The notes: generated from the letters alone by a model not told the origin. 64,000 nucleotides of DNA from Candidatus Margulisiibacteriota bacterium (GCA_025453605.1 JALOPZ010000001.1:212986-276985), one strand, 5' to 3'; numbered from the stretch's first letter, positions 25,601-35,000 are shown. Made by a program: numbers and translations.

Positions 25601-26152
25601 TGCAAGCCACTCGAGAACGATCCCCGGCTGTACGATTTCTTTTTTGCCGGAGCAAACGCTCAGGGAACTCCCCGGCGGGTCACCTATCAGGGGGCGATCA
25701 CCGCACTGACCGCCCGGCTAGATCCGCAGGTCGATCACGCGGCCAACCTGAAGGCGGCCGAATTGCGGGTTACCGCTCTGCTGCAAGAACATTACCAGGC
25801 CCTGTTTGCCGGTATCACCCGGTTGAACAGCGAGCACGCCCGGGCGGCGCTCAAAATGATCATGCGCCGGGAACAGGGGAACGATCCACTCGTCAGCGCC
25901 ATTGCCGGACTGGTGATCAAGGAAGAGCAGATCCCCAATCACACCCAACAGCGCTACGCGATCAAGGCCGAGCTGAAGCTGCTGGCCGATCGCCTTAACA
26001 CCTTGCTAGAAAGCCAGCCGGCCGTGAAGGCCGAATTAAGCGCACTCGACCGGGAGATCAGCGCTTACGATAGTATCCAGACTTTGAAAAGATGGCAAAG
26101 GAAGTTTGAACAATACGCGGCCGAAGTGTTGAACTGGGCTAAATCTCTGTAA
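22646..26152 (+). CDS. PfkB sugar/nucleoside kinase - DUF89 phosphatase-like - phosphoribosyltransferase-like fusion
   Basis: This 1168-aa cytoplasmic protein carries three recognisable domains. Residues about 5-285 are a PfkB-family kinase; DTTGAGDSFAGAF (near 231-243) is the anion-hole and catalytic-Asp motif. Residues about 370-680 resemble DUF89/ARMT1-type metal-dependent phosphatases: YLPDNFGEVEIDLAF near 515, GGSKSHGTN near 593 and IAKGEAHVQTL near 624 match the DNxGE, G..S.G and KG..N/H signatures. Residues about 880-1168 contain VLFIDEAGSTGSTVFAAEL near 933, matching the PRPP-binding loop of phosphoribosyltransferases. A kinase and a phosphatase on one chain suggest control of a sugar-phosphate pool. 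The 3' end overlaps the convergent gene by 14 bases. Confidence 0.72.
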   Translation: MSYLAARKALIVGRLAIDVVSNARRQNVRLAGGSGLHAALASSLLAPTALVGTVGNNFPAETMRALRSRVDLSGVTADRTRPCNEWVGRYDSLDRASTDAYHANIPETTLGIPRRLLRSAAVLIGAMSPSLQLAVMGQLTAPAVVMIDTIRGFINREPDLVKAAIARADIVTVNEEEAQLLTGTSDVYLALDRLLALGPRTAIVKLGSNGAVMATGNLLFRVPALNSDPIDTTGAGDSFAGAFVGYLARQAELGRCLDNLAFGEALLMATVIASFSVEDFGSERLHTLTPAELFTRFAAARSSLLGQAQPLEIAGKLNGNVLLNAVDERTSPDTDRLIAAGYQPGAYSFDALPNGPRIDLSTFSSSRASKSKAMHRQADARQRALYDRYEAEIAKLDRSRFTYATLTETIMNVGRTIIAGDQESVKLDSFSDLNRQATQFGREVIGTLPPEMTLREWLTLVAAANALEIWSDKPLYQTRVQELKQLAREIKGRQPDLDASKLFAAKVWDRPTRVVYLPDNFGEVEIDLAFILKLAERYERSGADDWEIAIIPKALPVLVDIYHAALIETITDPASPHQALRRFLDSGKVKIIPGGSKSHGTNAPHLSREAADKLLEVKAHNGVVIAKGEAHVQTLNGLEIDTFLLFLAKSIDTVRIAGIRAEGIGVAFVPAGVKGFVGLVEGVRQNLADLQAALAANLDQSTLEAVKARALRTGETFVDALAKLGSSEPLNGGEKIAAHVLPIMQDPRVSGYTPVFIARAAMPFKLAWDAIARKQKNAPLSHRLMPKIGQVPQNRLSSLIRQLLTRTEAARPVGGETWRRLVAAFESLPVAAQLEIERRLGYPLANLAGRSCGELVDLFGNVGLDPRAEQAQVMFAQLAADQTKRPQDRDPELRARIKELHAGAKGRTEHLTRPLLNVLLAGTSFGRFVRKNPVLFIDEAGSTGSTVFAAELLVRSFANKARWKFYTVQPTKDKSGLYDGDCGLPCKPLENDPRLYDFFFAGANAQGTPRRVTYQGAITALTARLDPQVDHAANLKAAELRVTALLQEHYQALFAGITRLNSEHARAALKMIMRREQGNDPLVSAIAGLVIKEEQIPNHTQQRYAIKAELKLLADRLNTLLESQPAVKAELSALDREISAYDSIQTLKRWQRKFEQYAAEVLNWAKSL

Positions 26153-28265
26153 TAAAGTATTTTGAAACGATCCCGCTGAACCGAAAATTGATCTCTCTTG
26201 CTCCCCCGATCCCATTCTCATTGATCGAGATCTGCAGCCCCGGCAGTTCGGGATAAACGCGGTTGCCGACGATTTGTGGCGGTGTCTTGAACTCAGCAAA
26301 GAGCTGGGCCAGGATCAACGCCGCCGCCTGGCAATTATCCTTTCTCATAACATATTCACCATTGGCGCCCACGAAACAAAACCGTTTGGCCTGGCCAGGC
26401 TCGAACAATTGGGCCAGGCGGGTGGTAAAGAGGAGAAAATTAAATAAGGCCGCGTTCGGCTTTTCGGTCAGGCCGGGCTGGATCGTCCCCTCCGGCGTCA
26501 CCCGCGCCAGATAATTGCCGGCCGGATAAGGAAAGCTCTCGACCAGGTGAACGCTGGTTTCGAGCAGCCGCTTCTCGTCCGCCGTCATTTTACCCGCGGC
26601 GATCAGTTCGTCCATCCGGCGGTTGATCATCTGCCAGTAGTGGCCGAACCCGGGCTTGGCGTCCATCTCGGGATCGGAAATACCAAGGAACATGCCCAGA
26701 TATTGGCGATTTAAGGCCGGGATATGGGCCGCGACCTGTTCGGTCACTCGCTGCCAGCTTACCCCGCCGCTGCGGAAAGCCTCCAGCAAGAGATTGCGGC
26801 TCGCCAGGATGCTCCCGAACTTGAGATTGGTCAGCGCCGCGCCATACGGGGAAATGTCGGCAATCGTCAAGAGGAACAGGCTATCCAGTAGAACCAGCGC
26901 CCGGGCCTGATCGATCATGCCCGCCGGCGCGACAAAGGCCCTGACTTCAGGATCATTGACAAAATTGAGCAGCGCCTGCGCGGAATAATCGGGCAGCAGC
27001 CCGGTGGTCAAGACAATATGGTGGCGCATTACTATCCGGCAGATGGCCTTGAGGTCCGCCGAAACCGGAACGTCGCCCAGTAAATTGAGCCGGTCCATGA
27101 ACTCGTAACTTCTTTCCGGATGCATGTAGCACTCCCACGCCTTGGTCGCGTCGTGGAGTAGCCCCAGGAGAAGCAGATGCTGGTCGGAATAGCGCGCGCC
27201 AATGGTCAGCATGTTCCCGATGTTCCTTTCCGCCCGCAGCCGGTCGCCCTTCGCCGCCAGCTTGCCGATCCCCCGGGATTCGCTGAGCAGCTGCGGCAGT
27301 GATTCCCGGTTCTGCATGATGCCGGAAGTGACCGCCAGAATGTGCGCTTGGGCCTCTTGGATCAATTGTTCCCGTTCAGCCGTCGGCGGCTGGACACCAT
27401 GGTAAACGTGATGGATCGCGCGGAGCATGGCCAAAAGCTCAGCGGCTAACAATGTTTTTATCCCGCCCATGTTAGTCTCGTAAGTGGTCAGGTTCAAACC
27501 GGCAGCAGCGCCGGCAGTTTTGGCAAATAATTTTCTCCCCAGGTAGCGGGCCAGCAATACTTCCGGGGTACTTTTGATCGGCACCAGCTCAAGTTTGCCG
27601 GTCGTCCGTCCCTCTCTGGCCGCTTGGACGTAATCTTTGAGCGCCTGGGTCTGTCCGGAGACGGAGACCGATTCATGATCGTAATATGGCGCCCGGCCAT
27701 CGTAAGCCGACAGCGCCTCCAGCGAGATCTTGGCCAACCGGTCCGCTCCGTCACGCCCCTCTTCCCGGGCCCGTTTTTCAATCCGCCGGCTTATTTCCGC
27801 CAGCCGCTCCGCTGGTGTTCCCGGCAGTCTGACCAGGACCGACCGAAAGGTCACGTCCGAGCGGCCTTGAAAATGGGCACGCAGACTGCTCATCAGCGAG
27901 GCGCCGACCACAACCACCACATCCTTGCCGGCCGCGGTCAACGCCGCCAGCTGGGCCCGGTTGACGCCGTAATAAGCGCCATAGCCCCCCTCGCAGCCGA
28001 TGATCTCGCCTTGCCGCAGGCCGGACATATAAGCATCTTCCGACGCGAAATGATAATCTTTGCCGGGGACCTCGCCGCCGGCAGGCGGACGGGTGGTGGT
28101 CAAGACCAACGGCGCAAAATTAAGGTCGGCAACCAGCTTGCGGGCAATTGTGCTCTTGCCCGAACCGGTGTAGCCGGAGATCGCGATGATCACCGGCCGG
28201 CGCGGCTGGACCGGGCCGCCGCGGCCGTTAACGGAACTGCTGGCTAGGAGCGGATGGATCCTCAT
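26139..28265 (-). CDS. Guanylate-kinase-like P-loop domain fused to HD-type domain
   Basis: The 708-aa product begins (about residues 24-215) with a P-loop kinase resembling guanylate kinase: AISGYTGSGKSTIARKL is Walker A. A TTTRPP segment followed by GKDYHF corresponds to the GMP-binding region (TTRxPRxGExxGxDYxF). About residues 330-450 contain LLLLGLLHDATKAWE and ICRIVMRHH, consistent with an HD-superfamily metal-dependent hydrolase. The remaining C-terminal part is unassigned. I place the start at the ATG at 28263-28265; a TTG six bases upstream is possible. Its promoter overlaps the stop of the upstream 861-aa gene. The likely theme is nucleotide phosphorylation and hydrolysis; substrates are unknown. 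Confidence 0.68.
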   Translation of the reverse strand: MRIHPLLASSSVNGRGGPVQPRRPVIIAISGYTGSGKSTIARKLVADLNFAPLVLTTTRPPAGGEVPGKDYHFASEDAYMSGLRQGEIIGCEGGYGAYYGVNRAQLAALTAAGKDVVVVVGASLMSSLRAHFQGRSDVTFRSVLVRLPGTPAERLAEISRRIEKRAREEGRDGADRLAKISLEALSAYDGRAPYYDHESVSVSGQTQALKDYVQAAREGRTTGKLELVPIKSTPEVLLARYLGRKLFAKTAGAAAGLNLTTYETNMGGIKTLLAAELLAMLRAIHHVYHGVQPPTAEREQLIQEAQAHILAVTSGIMQNRESLPQLLSESRGIGKLAAKGDRLRAERNIGNMLTIGARYSDQHLLLLGLLHDATKAWECYMHPERSYEFMDRLNLLGDVPVSADLKAICRIVMRHHIVLTTGLLPDYSAQALLNFVNDPEVRAFVAPAGMIDQARALVLLDSLFLLTIADISPYGAALTNLKFGSILASRNLLLEAFRSGGVSWQRVTEQVAAHIPALNRQYLGMFLGISDPEMDAKPGFGHYWQMINRRMDELIAAGKMTADEKRLLETSVHLVESFPYPAGNYLARVTPEGTIQPGLTEKPNAALFNFLLFTTRLAQLFEPGQAKRFCFVGANGEYVMRKDNCQAAALILAQLFAEFKTPPQIVGNRVYPELPGLQISINENGIGGAREINFRFSGIVSKYFITEI

Positions 28266-28274
28266 TGCCAATAT

Positions 28275-28302
28275 TCATCGGTAGTGACGCAGTCGAATTT
28301 CA
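28275..28302 (-). promoter_or_regulatory. Sigma-28-type promoter (minus strand) for the guanylate-kinase/HD gene
   Basis: On the minus strand TGAAATT starts at 28302 (GAAA 28301-28298), then 15 bases, then ACCGATGA (28282-28275). The TGA of the -35 is also the stop codon of the upstream gene. The -10 deviates at two positions, and it lies only 9 bases before the ATG. Confidence 0.7.
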
Positions 28303-30885
28303 ATAGACTTTCAACGCCGTGATCCGGCAATGAGCCAGCCGTTCCAGCCGGACGATCATCTTCGACAGGTCATATAAATTAGTGGGTCTGCCCAGGAGCT
28401 GGGCGATGATCTCCAGCCGACGTGCCCGGTCTTTGTTCCGATGTGCGAATTCGATCTTGAAGAGGCCGGCATAATTTTCCACGGTATCCTTATGGACATC
28501 GATGATCGGCTGCGACTGGCTGCTCTTATTGACCAGGACCTTGGCGATCCCCAGAAGATCGGCGAACCGCTGCATGATCTCGGCCCGCTGGACAACAAAT
28601 TTTTCTTTTTCGCTCCTTCTCCCCCCGGCTTCACCCGTGTGCTCATCGGTCAATTGCAGATTGGGGACGCCGACCAGGTCGGAGATAACGTTCAGGCTCC
28701 AGAAATTGACCCCGGGGCCGGCGCGCTCGATCGCCTGCGCCACCCACGTCAACTCCACGTCCACGGTCCCGATCTGCCGCGCCCGCTGCTCCGCCAGCCA
28801 GCGCGGCGTCTCATCATAAGGGGCGTCGACCACAATATGTTCGACCTCTCGGAAATGCCCCCTCCCACCGGCCGCCATCAGGTTCAGGCGTTCGGACCGG
28901 ACAGAGAGATCCCCTTCACTATTGTGGAACAGCACCGGCACCACCATCTCTCCCTGCGGCGGCACCAGTTGATCGCTCTGCATTAAAGCAGTGATTTTTT
29001 CCTGGCTCAGGCCAAGCTCCTTGAGCCAGCCGACCATACCGGAGAAAAGGATATTCCTGGCGCCGGCGGCAATAACATAGTTAGCCAGGTGATAAGCGGT
29101 CTCGCCGTAAGGAACGTCGACCAGCAGCAGCTCTTTCTCCCGGTTCTGGTCATCTCTAAAACTGACCTTCTGGCAGGTAAAGATGGGGGTCGGGATCTTT
29201 TCGCCCACCTCAACGTCAAACGGAAAGACCCGCAGGTTGTGCAGTTCAGGAATGATCCGGTGCTCCCGGTCGATCGAAGCCACCAGCTCGTCCAGGCGGA
29301 TCAGGGCGATCAAGTGCGCCGGATCAGAATACAGTTGAGCCGGGTCGAGCGCCAACAGCTCTTTCAGCCTCGGTTTCTCCGTTTCGAAAACGGCCTGGAT
29401 CTTTCTGGCCAGTTCTTGATAGCGCTGGCGCAACTCCGGGTCAGAGGACCGCTCGGCCGCCGCCGCCAGCCGCCGCACGACCCCCAGGTAATCGTCTGTG
29501 CCGGCCAGCGCATTGCGCTGTTTGAATTCCCGAAATTCGCCGATCATGGTCCGCAAGCCGTCCAGCTCCGGCTGATGGTAGCGCTCTTTCATGAGTTCCA
29601 GCTCTTTTTCCAGCGCGCAATAGCGCTGAGCGCGCAGTTCATTGAGCGAATGCAGGACCGGCACAGATCCCCGCAGGTCAAACATCTCACTATAGCGGCC
29701 AGACCATTCCTCGAGCGCTCTGGCCGCCTCCGGTACCCGCAGTTTCAACGCCGCCAGCGCGGCTGGCAGGTCCCGCGCCAGGCCGCGGAGGTATTCAACC
29801 ATGTAACGGTGCTTTTTCACCAGCCGGCGGAACGACCCCCGGTTACCCATGATCACCGTCTCCGGCACTTTGCCGACGAACAGCTCCATTGTCTCCCTGA
29901 CCTGGTCGGCCGGGCTGCGGAAGTACTGGCATCTGATCACCTGGTCCTCGCCCACTCCGCTCCGCCGCAGCATCTTTTGACAGTGCAGCTCCCGCCCGGG
30001 GTCGGCCATCACCAGCGCATACTTATATTGCCCGTCCCGGACGGCGATATAGGCCTCAAAAAAGCTTTCCTTCATCTTGAAATTGAAGACCCGATAACCC
30101 TGGCGGGAAAGCGCCGCCTCCAAGTCGAGCGGGTACCCCCAGTGGAGTTCGACCGTGGCGCCGCTTTTCTTGGCGTCCGCCACGATCGCCTGCACCACCG
30201 GCGAATATTTCTTGGCGTTATACTTGTCAAACCCAAAAGCGGCCAGATCATCCGGCGTGAATTCGTCGCGCTTGACCCGCTCGTCATAGCCGCCGTAGAC
30301 CACCGGCTTCGCCGTCGGCCGGTTCCGGTCGTCGGTCTGGTCGCACAGAACGCAGCGGGCGGCGTCCATCGCGGCTTGCAAACCCTCCAGCGCCGTGATG
30401 TTTACCCCGTGCTGCCGACCGAGATCGGCCAGTCGATTTATCCCCAGCAGGTCAGCCTGCTTCAGGACCAGCCTGCTTACTGAAGAACGGACCGTCCCGG
30501 TCGCGGCGGTGATCACGACCCGGACCGGTATCCCAAAGGGGGCGATCATTTCCCGATTAGCGGCAATATAGTCCAAAGCCCGGCCGATCGTTTCAGACGC
30601 CACCCCTTTCTGCACGGTCAGGAACAACTCGCGGCCCGGAGCAAAAAGGAGCTTGTTGCGGGCGGCCGCCTTCTGGATGTCTTGCATCTGCGCCGCGCTA
30701 AAATGTCCCCAGGCGCCCTGGTTGCGGATAATGATGCCGTTGTCCCCCCGCCAGCGATTGGCTAGCTGATCGATGGGCGCATGGCGGAGTTTTTCGTAGG
30801 CGGTCGCTTTGACCCGATAATAGGCGCGGGTCCAATATCGGGGACCGAGTTTAAAGGCTGTAACCGCGTTGTTAAATATTGCCAT
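28300..30885 (-). CDS. Large protein with nucleoside-phosphorylase-like C-terminal region (861 aa)
   Basis: The N-terminal about 400 residues are not recognised. They begin MAIFNNAVTAFKLGPRYW, a basic amphipathic start like several other products of this cluster, and include mixed alpha/beta sequence. About 400-540 is a long helical region rich in Arg/Glu. About 570-745 follows the purine-nucleoside-phosphorylase/PNP-UDP superfamily pattern: AAGARNILFSGMVGWLKELG (the ..GAxxII..GxxGGL segment). Later VDVELTWVAQAIERAG and FWSLNVISDLVG correspond to the VxMExAA and VSD motifs. No signal peptide. It is co-oriented with the guanylate-kinase/HD gene, and both have their own promoter. A nucleoside-related role is plausible, not proven. 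Confidence 0.58.
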   Translation of the reverse strand: MAIFNNAVTAFKLGPRYWTRAYYRVKATAYEKLRHAPIDQLANRWRGDNGIIIRNQGAWGHFSAAQMQDIQKAAARNKLLFAPGRELFLTVQKGVASETIGRALDYIAANREMIAPFGIPVRVVITAATGTVRSSVSRLVLKQADLLGINRLADLGRQHGVNITALEGLQAAMDAARCVLCDQTDDRNRPTAKPVVYGGYDERVKRDEFTPDDLAAFGFDKYNAKKYSPVVQAIVADAKKSGATVELHWGYPLDLEAALSRQGYRVFNFKMKESFFEAYIAVRDGQYKYALVMADPGRELHCQKMLRRSGVGEDQVIRCQYFRSPADQVRETMELFVGKVPETVIMGNRGSFRRLVKKHRYMVEYLRGLARDLPAALAALKLRVPEAARALEEWSGRYSEMFDLRGSVPVLHSLNELRAQRYCALEKELELMKERYHQPELDGLRTMIGEFREFKQRNALAGTDDYLGVVRRLAAAAERSSDPELRQRYQELARKIQAVFETEKPRLKELLALDPAQLYSDPAHLIALIRLDELVASIDREHRIIPELHNLRVFPFDVEVGEKIPTPIFTCQKVSFRDDQNREKELLLVDVPYGETAYHLANYVIAAGARNILFSGMVGWLKELGLSQEKITALMQSDQLVPPQGEMVVPVLFHNSEGDLSVRSERLNLMAAGGRGHFREVEHIVVDAPYDETPRWLAEQRARQIGTVDVELTWVAQAIERAGPGVNFWSLNVISDLVGVPNLQLTDEHTGEAGGRRSEKEKFVVQRAEIMQRFADLLGIAKVLVNKSSQSQPIIDVHKDTVENYAGLFKIEFAHRNKDRARRLEIIAQLLGRPTNLYDLSKMIVRLERLAHCRITALKVY

Positions 30886-30927
30886 CTGAATCTTGTTCCT
30901 TTTCGGGAATCTGTTCTTTCCATATAT

Positions 30928-30955
30928 ATATCGTTATTTCGGCAAGTAAATTTCA
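30928..30955 (-). promoter_or_regulatory. Sigma-28-type promoter (minus strand) for the 861-aa gene
   Basis: Minus strand: TGAAATT from 30955, GAAA 30954-30951, 15 bases, AACGATAT 30935-30928 followed by ATATAT. It lies back to back with a plus-strand copy 33 bases away. Confidence 0.85.
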
Positions 30956-30988
30956 GTTTATCAATTTTAGACAGGGTCCCATTTTGAC

Positions 30989-31016
30989 CGAAATTTCCCG
31001 CACAAACTAACGATAG
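30989..31016 (+). promoter_or_regulatory. Sigma-28-type promoter upstream of the 31036 gene
   Basis: CGAAATT (the only copy not starting with T) with GAAA at 30990-30993, 15 bases, AACGATAG at 31009-31016. It is divergent from the minus-strand copy at 30928-30955. Confidence 0.78.
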
Positions 31017-31035
31017 ATATTTGAGGCATTAGATC

Positions 31036-31986
31036 GTGGGCATATTTTCTTCACAACAAGTGACCCGTTCCGGCCAGGCCGGCAACCGGCCGGGCTCAGT
31101 CCACGGTCGTCCTGTCGGCGGGCAACCGTTACCGCTAACGCCCGGTCGTTTACTGACCGATCAGGTCGTACTTTCTCGGCCCGGTCAATTGACCAGGGAA
31201 CTGCAACGACAATCGTTGCTCGGTCCGCTCGCTAAGCTGACCGCTACCTCTGCCGTCGGCGCAGCGGTTTATGGCCTGTCAGTATTAACAACACTTTCTC
31301 TTCCGGTCGCCACGATCGCAGTGGTCGGCGCCCTGGCGCTGATCCGATTTATTTGGGTTGCCTACCACCCTCTGCCCACGATCAAAAGCCCGACCCCGGC
31401 CGCACCGAAATCAGACCCGAAGCCAAAGGCTCCCCCTGATCCGACTCTTGGCCCATTGCAGTTTGCCGTAATCGCCCACGCTGACAAACACTGGTCCGCA
31501 GCCCTTAAAGTCTTACCCGACCTGCTGAGGGCTGGCTTGGACCAGCAACAGATCGTTGCACTGACCGCCCGTCTGGTCGCCAACGACCCGCGCTCGGCGA
31601 CCGCCGACTTCAAAGCCTTGCCGGCAATCTGCAAAAGCAAAACGATCGCAAAATTGGGCCCGGCCGATCAGGCGTCGCTGCTGACCGGGGCCAGCGAGAT
31701 CGGCCAGCGCTACGCCAACGTCGCCTTTACGGTCCTGTCGCCTGCTCTGGACGCCGGCTTGAAGATCCCGCAAGTCCTGGAGCTGCTCAAGCTGTTCACG
31801 GCGATCAAACCGAAGGACGCCTATTTGTATTATCAAACTCTCCCCGCAGTGCTGAAGAAAGCGGCCGAAGTCAAATTACCGCCGGAGCAGCTGCTGGAAA
31901 ACGTCCGGCCAATCGCTCTTTTGCCGCACCGCAAAGCCCTGCCCGCCCTCAACGACTTGCCGAAAACCTTCCCCAAAAAAACGTAA
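31036..31986 (+). CDS. Unrecognised membrane protein with helical-repeat tail (316 aa)
   Basis: No known family. The basic, Gly/Pro-rich N-terminus (about 1-65) is followed by a hydrophobic hairpin (about 73-115) containing GAAVYG and SLPVATIAVVGALALI. A Pro/Lys linker (about 118-137) and a soluble all-helical tail follow, built of roughly 30-residue repeats reminiscent of HEAT or TPR scaffolds. The start is the GTG at 31036 with GAGG nine bases upstream. The hydrophobic hairpin resembles the first one of the next gene (GAAVYG ... SLPVAGIVAGAVAI), so the two may share a membrane complex. No cleavable signal peptide. Confidence 0.65.
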   Translation: MGIFSSQQVTRSGQAGNRPGSVHGRPVGGQPLPLTPGRLLTDQVVLSRPGQLTRELQRQSLLGPLAKLTATSAVGAAVYGLSVLTTLSLPVATIAVVGALALIRFIWVAYHPLPTIKSPTPAAPKSDPKPKAPPDPTLGPLQFAVIAHADKHWSAALKVLPDLLRAGLDQQQIVALTARLVANDPRSATADFKALPAICKSKTIAKLGPADQASLLTGASEIGQRYANVAFTVLSPALDAGLKIPQVLELLKLFTAIKPKDAYLYYQTLPAVLKKAAEVKLPPEQLLENVRPIALLPHRKALPALNDLPKTFPKKT

Positions 31987-31993
31987 ATTGCCC

Positions 31994-32021
31994 TGAAATT
32001 CTCCGCCGTTTTTGCCGATAT
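31994..32021 (+). promoter_or_regulatory. Sigma-28-type promoter upstream of the 32044 operon
   Basis: TGAAATT at 31994-32000, GAAA 31995-31998, 15 bases, GCCGATAT at 32014-32021 followed by ATATAT. A strong match. It places transcription start near 32028, which rules out the ATG at 32026 as translation start. Confidence 0.88.
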
Positions 32022-32043
32022 ATATATGAGAAGAGGCAAACAG

Positions 32044-35000
32044 ATGGCATTTAATTTATTTAGAACAACTTCAGATCGTCGCCCGGCCGTCTCAGCGGTT
32101 AGTTCCACCCAACAGCCGCGTCGCAGCTGGTCGATCTTCTCCCGTCCCGCCGCCCTTTCCACCCGCGACACCGTTGCTCTGTCAAGCGCTCGCCGCAGCA
32201 ACATGCGCGGCCATTCCACCCTCGACATCATGCTCGTTTTGACCGGCGGCGCCGCCGTCTACGGCGCCGGGATGGCGCTGGGGGTCACGACCTTCGGCGT
32301 TTCTCTCCCCGTCGCCGGCATTGTCGCCGGCGCCGTCGCCATCACTTATCTTTTCGGCGTTCCGCTGACGCTCAACACTTCGCTTTTCGGCTACGCTCAT
32401 CTCCGCCGCTGGGCCAAGAATCTGGTCCAGATCCCGTTTATCAATCACGTTATTCTGCCCGGCGCCAATCGCGTTCGGGTCGCCGACGGTAAGGCGCCGC
32501 TCCGCCCGCTCCCCAAGGTCCCCGGCGAGATCCACTGGCGGGACCTGACCAACAGCGTGCCTGTCTCCATGTACGCCGGCCTCGCCGGCATCGCCGCGCT
32601 CGGTTACATTTACGGCGCCCCGGCCCTGCTGGCTGTCGGCGGCGCCGCTCTCCTCCATATGACCGTCATGGAAATCGCTAACCGTTTCCGGCACCCCGGC
32701 GGCGAGTCCAACATTTTCAACCGCTTCCCCTGGGTTAGACCAGGGTTCAAGGTCCTGGAAGAGGATAATCCGCCTTCCGCCCTCAGCCGGGCCGGGCGTT
32801 TTCTGCGCGAGTACAATCACGCCCTTTATCAGATCGAGCGGTCGCTCACGATCGAAAATGTCCGGGACCTGATAACCCTGGCCCGCTGGATCATGTTTGA
32901 CCGCAACCGCCGGCCGACCGCGCTGCGCGTCACCAACGCCCTGATGTTCTGGGGCGCTTTCGGCTGGGGAACGCTTGGTGGTCTCTTCTGGGCCGCCAAC
33001 ACCGTCATGCAGCTCGGTTTCTCCGCCGCTGCCATCCTTAGTGCGGTCGGTATCTACGCATATGTCCTCGGCGCTCTCACCGTGCGCTGGGCCACCACCA
33101 TCGGTTTTCAGGGAATGATGTTCCAGGCGCTCAAGCGGAGCGGCGATTACTTTGCCAATCCCGAAGCCACCCGGGCTTACGCCGCCGGTCAGCTCACCGG
33201 TCCAACCGGCATCCGGACCGGCGACCCGGTCGAGACCGCTTTCCTCGACCGCGTCCTCGGCGACATCGGCTACTCCGCCGAACCGGCCCCCGCTATCAGG
33301 CGGCCGCGCAATGTCACCATTCATTACATCGCGACCGAACCGGCCGAACTGGTCACCAAGGCCAGTTGGTCTTCGTTCCTGGTCGAAAATCGTTCGCTCT
33401 GCGGCAAGATCTTCCACGTCAACATGACCCGCGGCGGCCGCAATTATGTTACTTCCGCTCAGGGAGCGGTCGACGAGGTGCGAACCAGAATCGAGGCCTG
33501 GCGCGATCGGGTCCGGGCCACTCCCCGCACTTACGCTGATTGCATCGTTTTACTGCGCGGCCTGAGCGCCGACTACCGCCAGATCGGTGACGGCTATCTG
33601 GCCAGCGCGATCGCTAAGTTTGAGGGGAGTCAGCAGGGCGAAGCCGCCGGCCTCGACGAACGGCTCGGCGTCGATTTTCACGCTCACGCCGCCAAATGGG
33701 AAGAGAAAGCGGTCGCCCTGGAGCGGGTTGCCGCGTTGGAACAGGCCGGCCAGATCAGCTCGTCTCGGGCAGCCGCAGTCCTGGATGCTGCCGCTCGTTA
33801 TTTGGAAGAGAAGTTCTCCTATGACATTATCGTCAACCCCCGGACCTATTGCTACACTGATCCGCGCTTCTACGCGCAACTTTACGCCACGGTCCGGGCC
33901 GCCCTGCCGCCAACATTACCGTCTGTTCTTGACGCGGCCACGGCTACCCAGGCAACCACTGCTATCCGCGCCGCTTTGGCTAATACAGGCCGGACGCTCG
34001 GCCAGGAGATCTACGGGCGCACCCCCAGGAATTTCAACACCTGGCTGGCCGAACTGCAGACCAGAAGCATTGCGCAAGGGGTCGCTCCGGAAGATTTTAT
34101 CGCCACCGTCCTGCTGGACGCGGTCGCTCAACCCTCTTTCGGCGGCGGCACGAAAGCTGGCGGCCAGGACAACTGGTATGCCAAGGTCGGTTCGGTTAGA
34201 GTCGTAGTCGAAACCTCCTTTGTCTCCGACGCGGCGATCGCCGCCGCCCCGCGCGAACAGGTTTCTACCCTGATGGAGTATTCGCTGGAAGATTGGCTGG
34301 CTATATCGGCCAGACTGATCGATGATCGCGCCGCCATTGGCGATGTCACCATCCCACCTTGCTTCGATCGAACCACGGTCGCCGCTATCCGGCGGGAACT
34401 CCCGCTGACTACCAGCCGCCTCGGCCTGACCGCGGGCGCCCAGGTCGATCCGCAGACGGCCCGTGCGATCGTGGCCGATATCGCGGCCAATCATCTTGCC
34501 AGCCCGGCAACCGATCGGCGACACCGCGATCAGCGCCGGGTCCTGGAAAGGCTGGAGCGGGCAGCCGTGCGGCACGGTTTTACTGTCGAACAGATGGTCC
34601 GCGAAGCCCTGTTCGTCGCCCTCCACCCCCGCCAGGCCGAATGGGTCGTCTGGGACGAAATCGATTTCAACGGCAGTTTTGACAAAGACTATCTGCCGAG
34701 CTCCATCAACGAGCTGACCGGCGAATACGACGACATCTTCCGCAACATCTCCGCCCACTATTTCCGGCTCCAGCGGGACGAGGGGGCGGTCAGCATCCCG
34801 GTTATTCAGGGCAATCAGTTCTATGCCAGCTACATTCAATACGGTCCCCAGGTCGATCCCGCTACTTACGTTGGGCCCTTTCCGATCGCTCGCGACGCTT
34901 TTGGCCGCTACCGGCTCTTCAGCGCCGCGCCGCTCGAATTAACGATCAATGCCGCCAACATCGACCAGAAAACCTGGTACGGCGCCATCGTCGCGCGAAC

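Noticed and set aside
30928..31016. Back-to-back promoters read as a possible insertion-site or attachment palindrome
   Set aside because: The symmetry is fully explained by two divergent copies of the promoter element, each serving its own gene.
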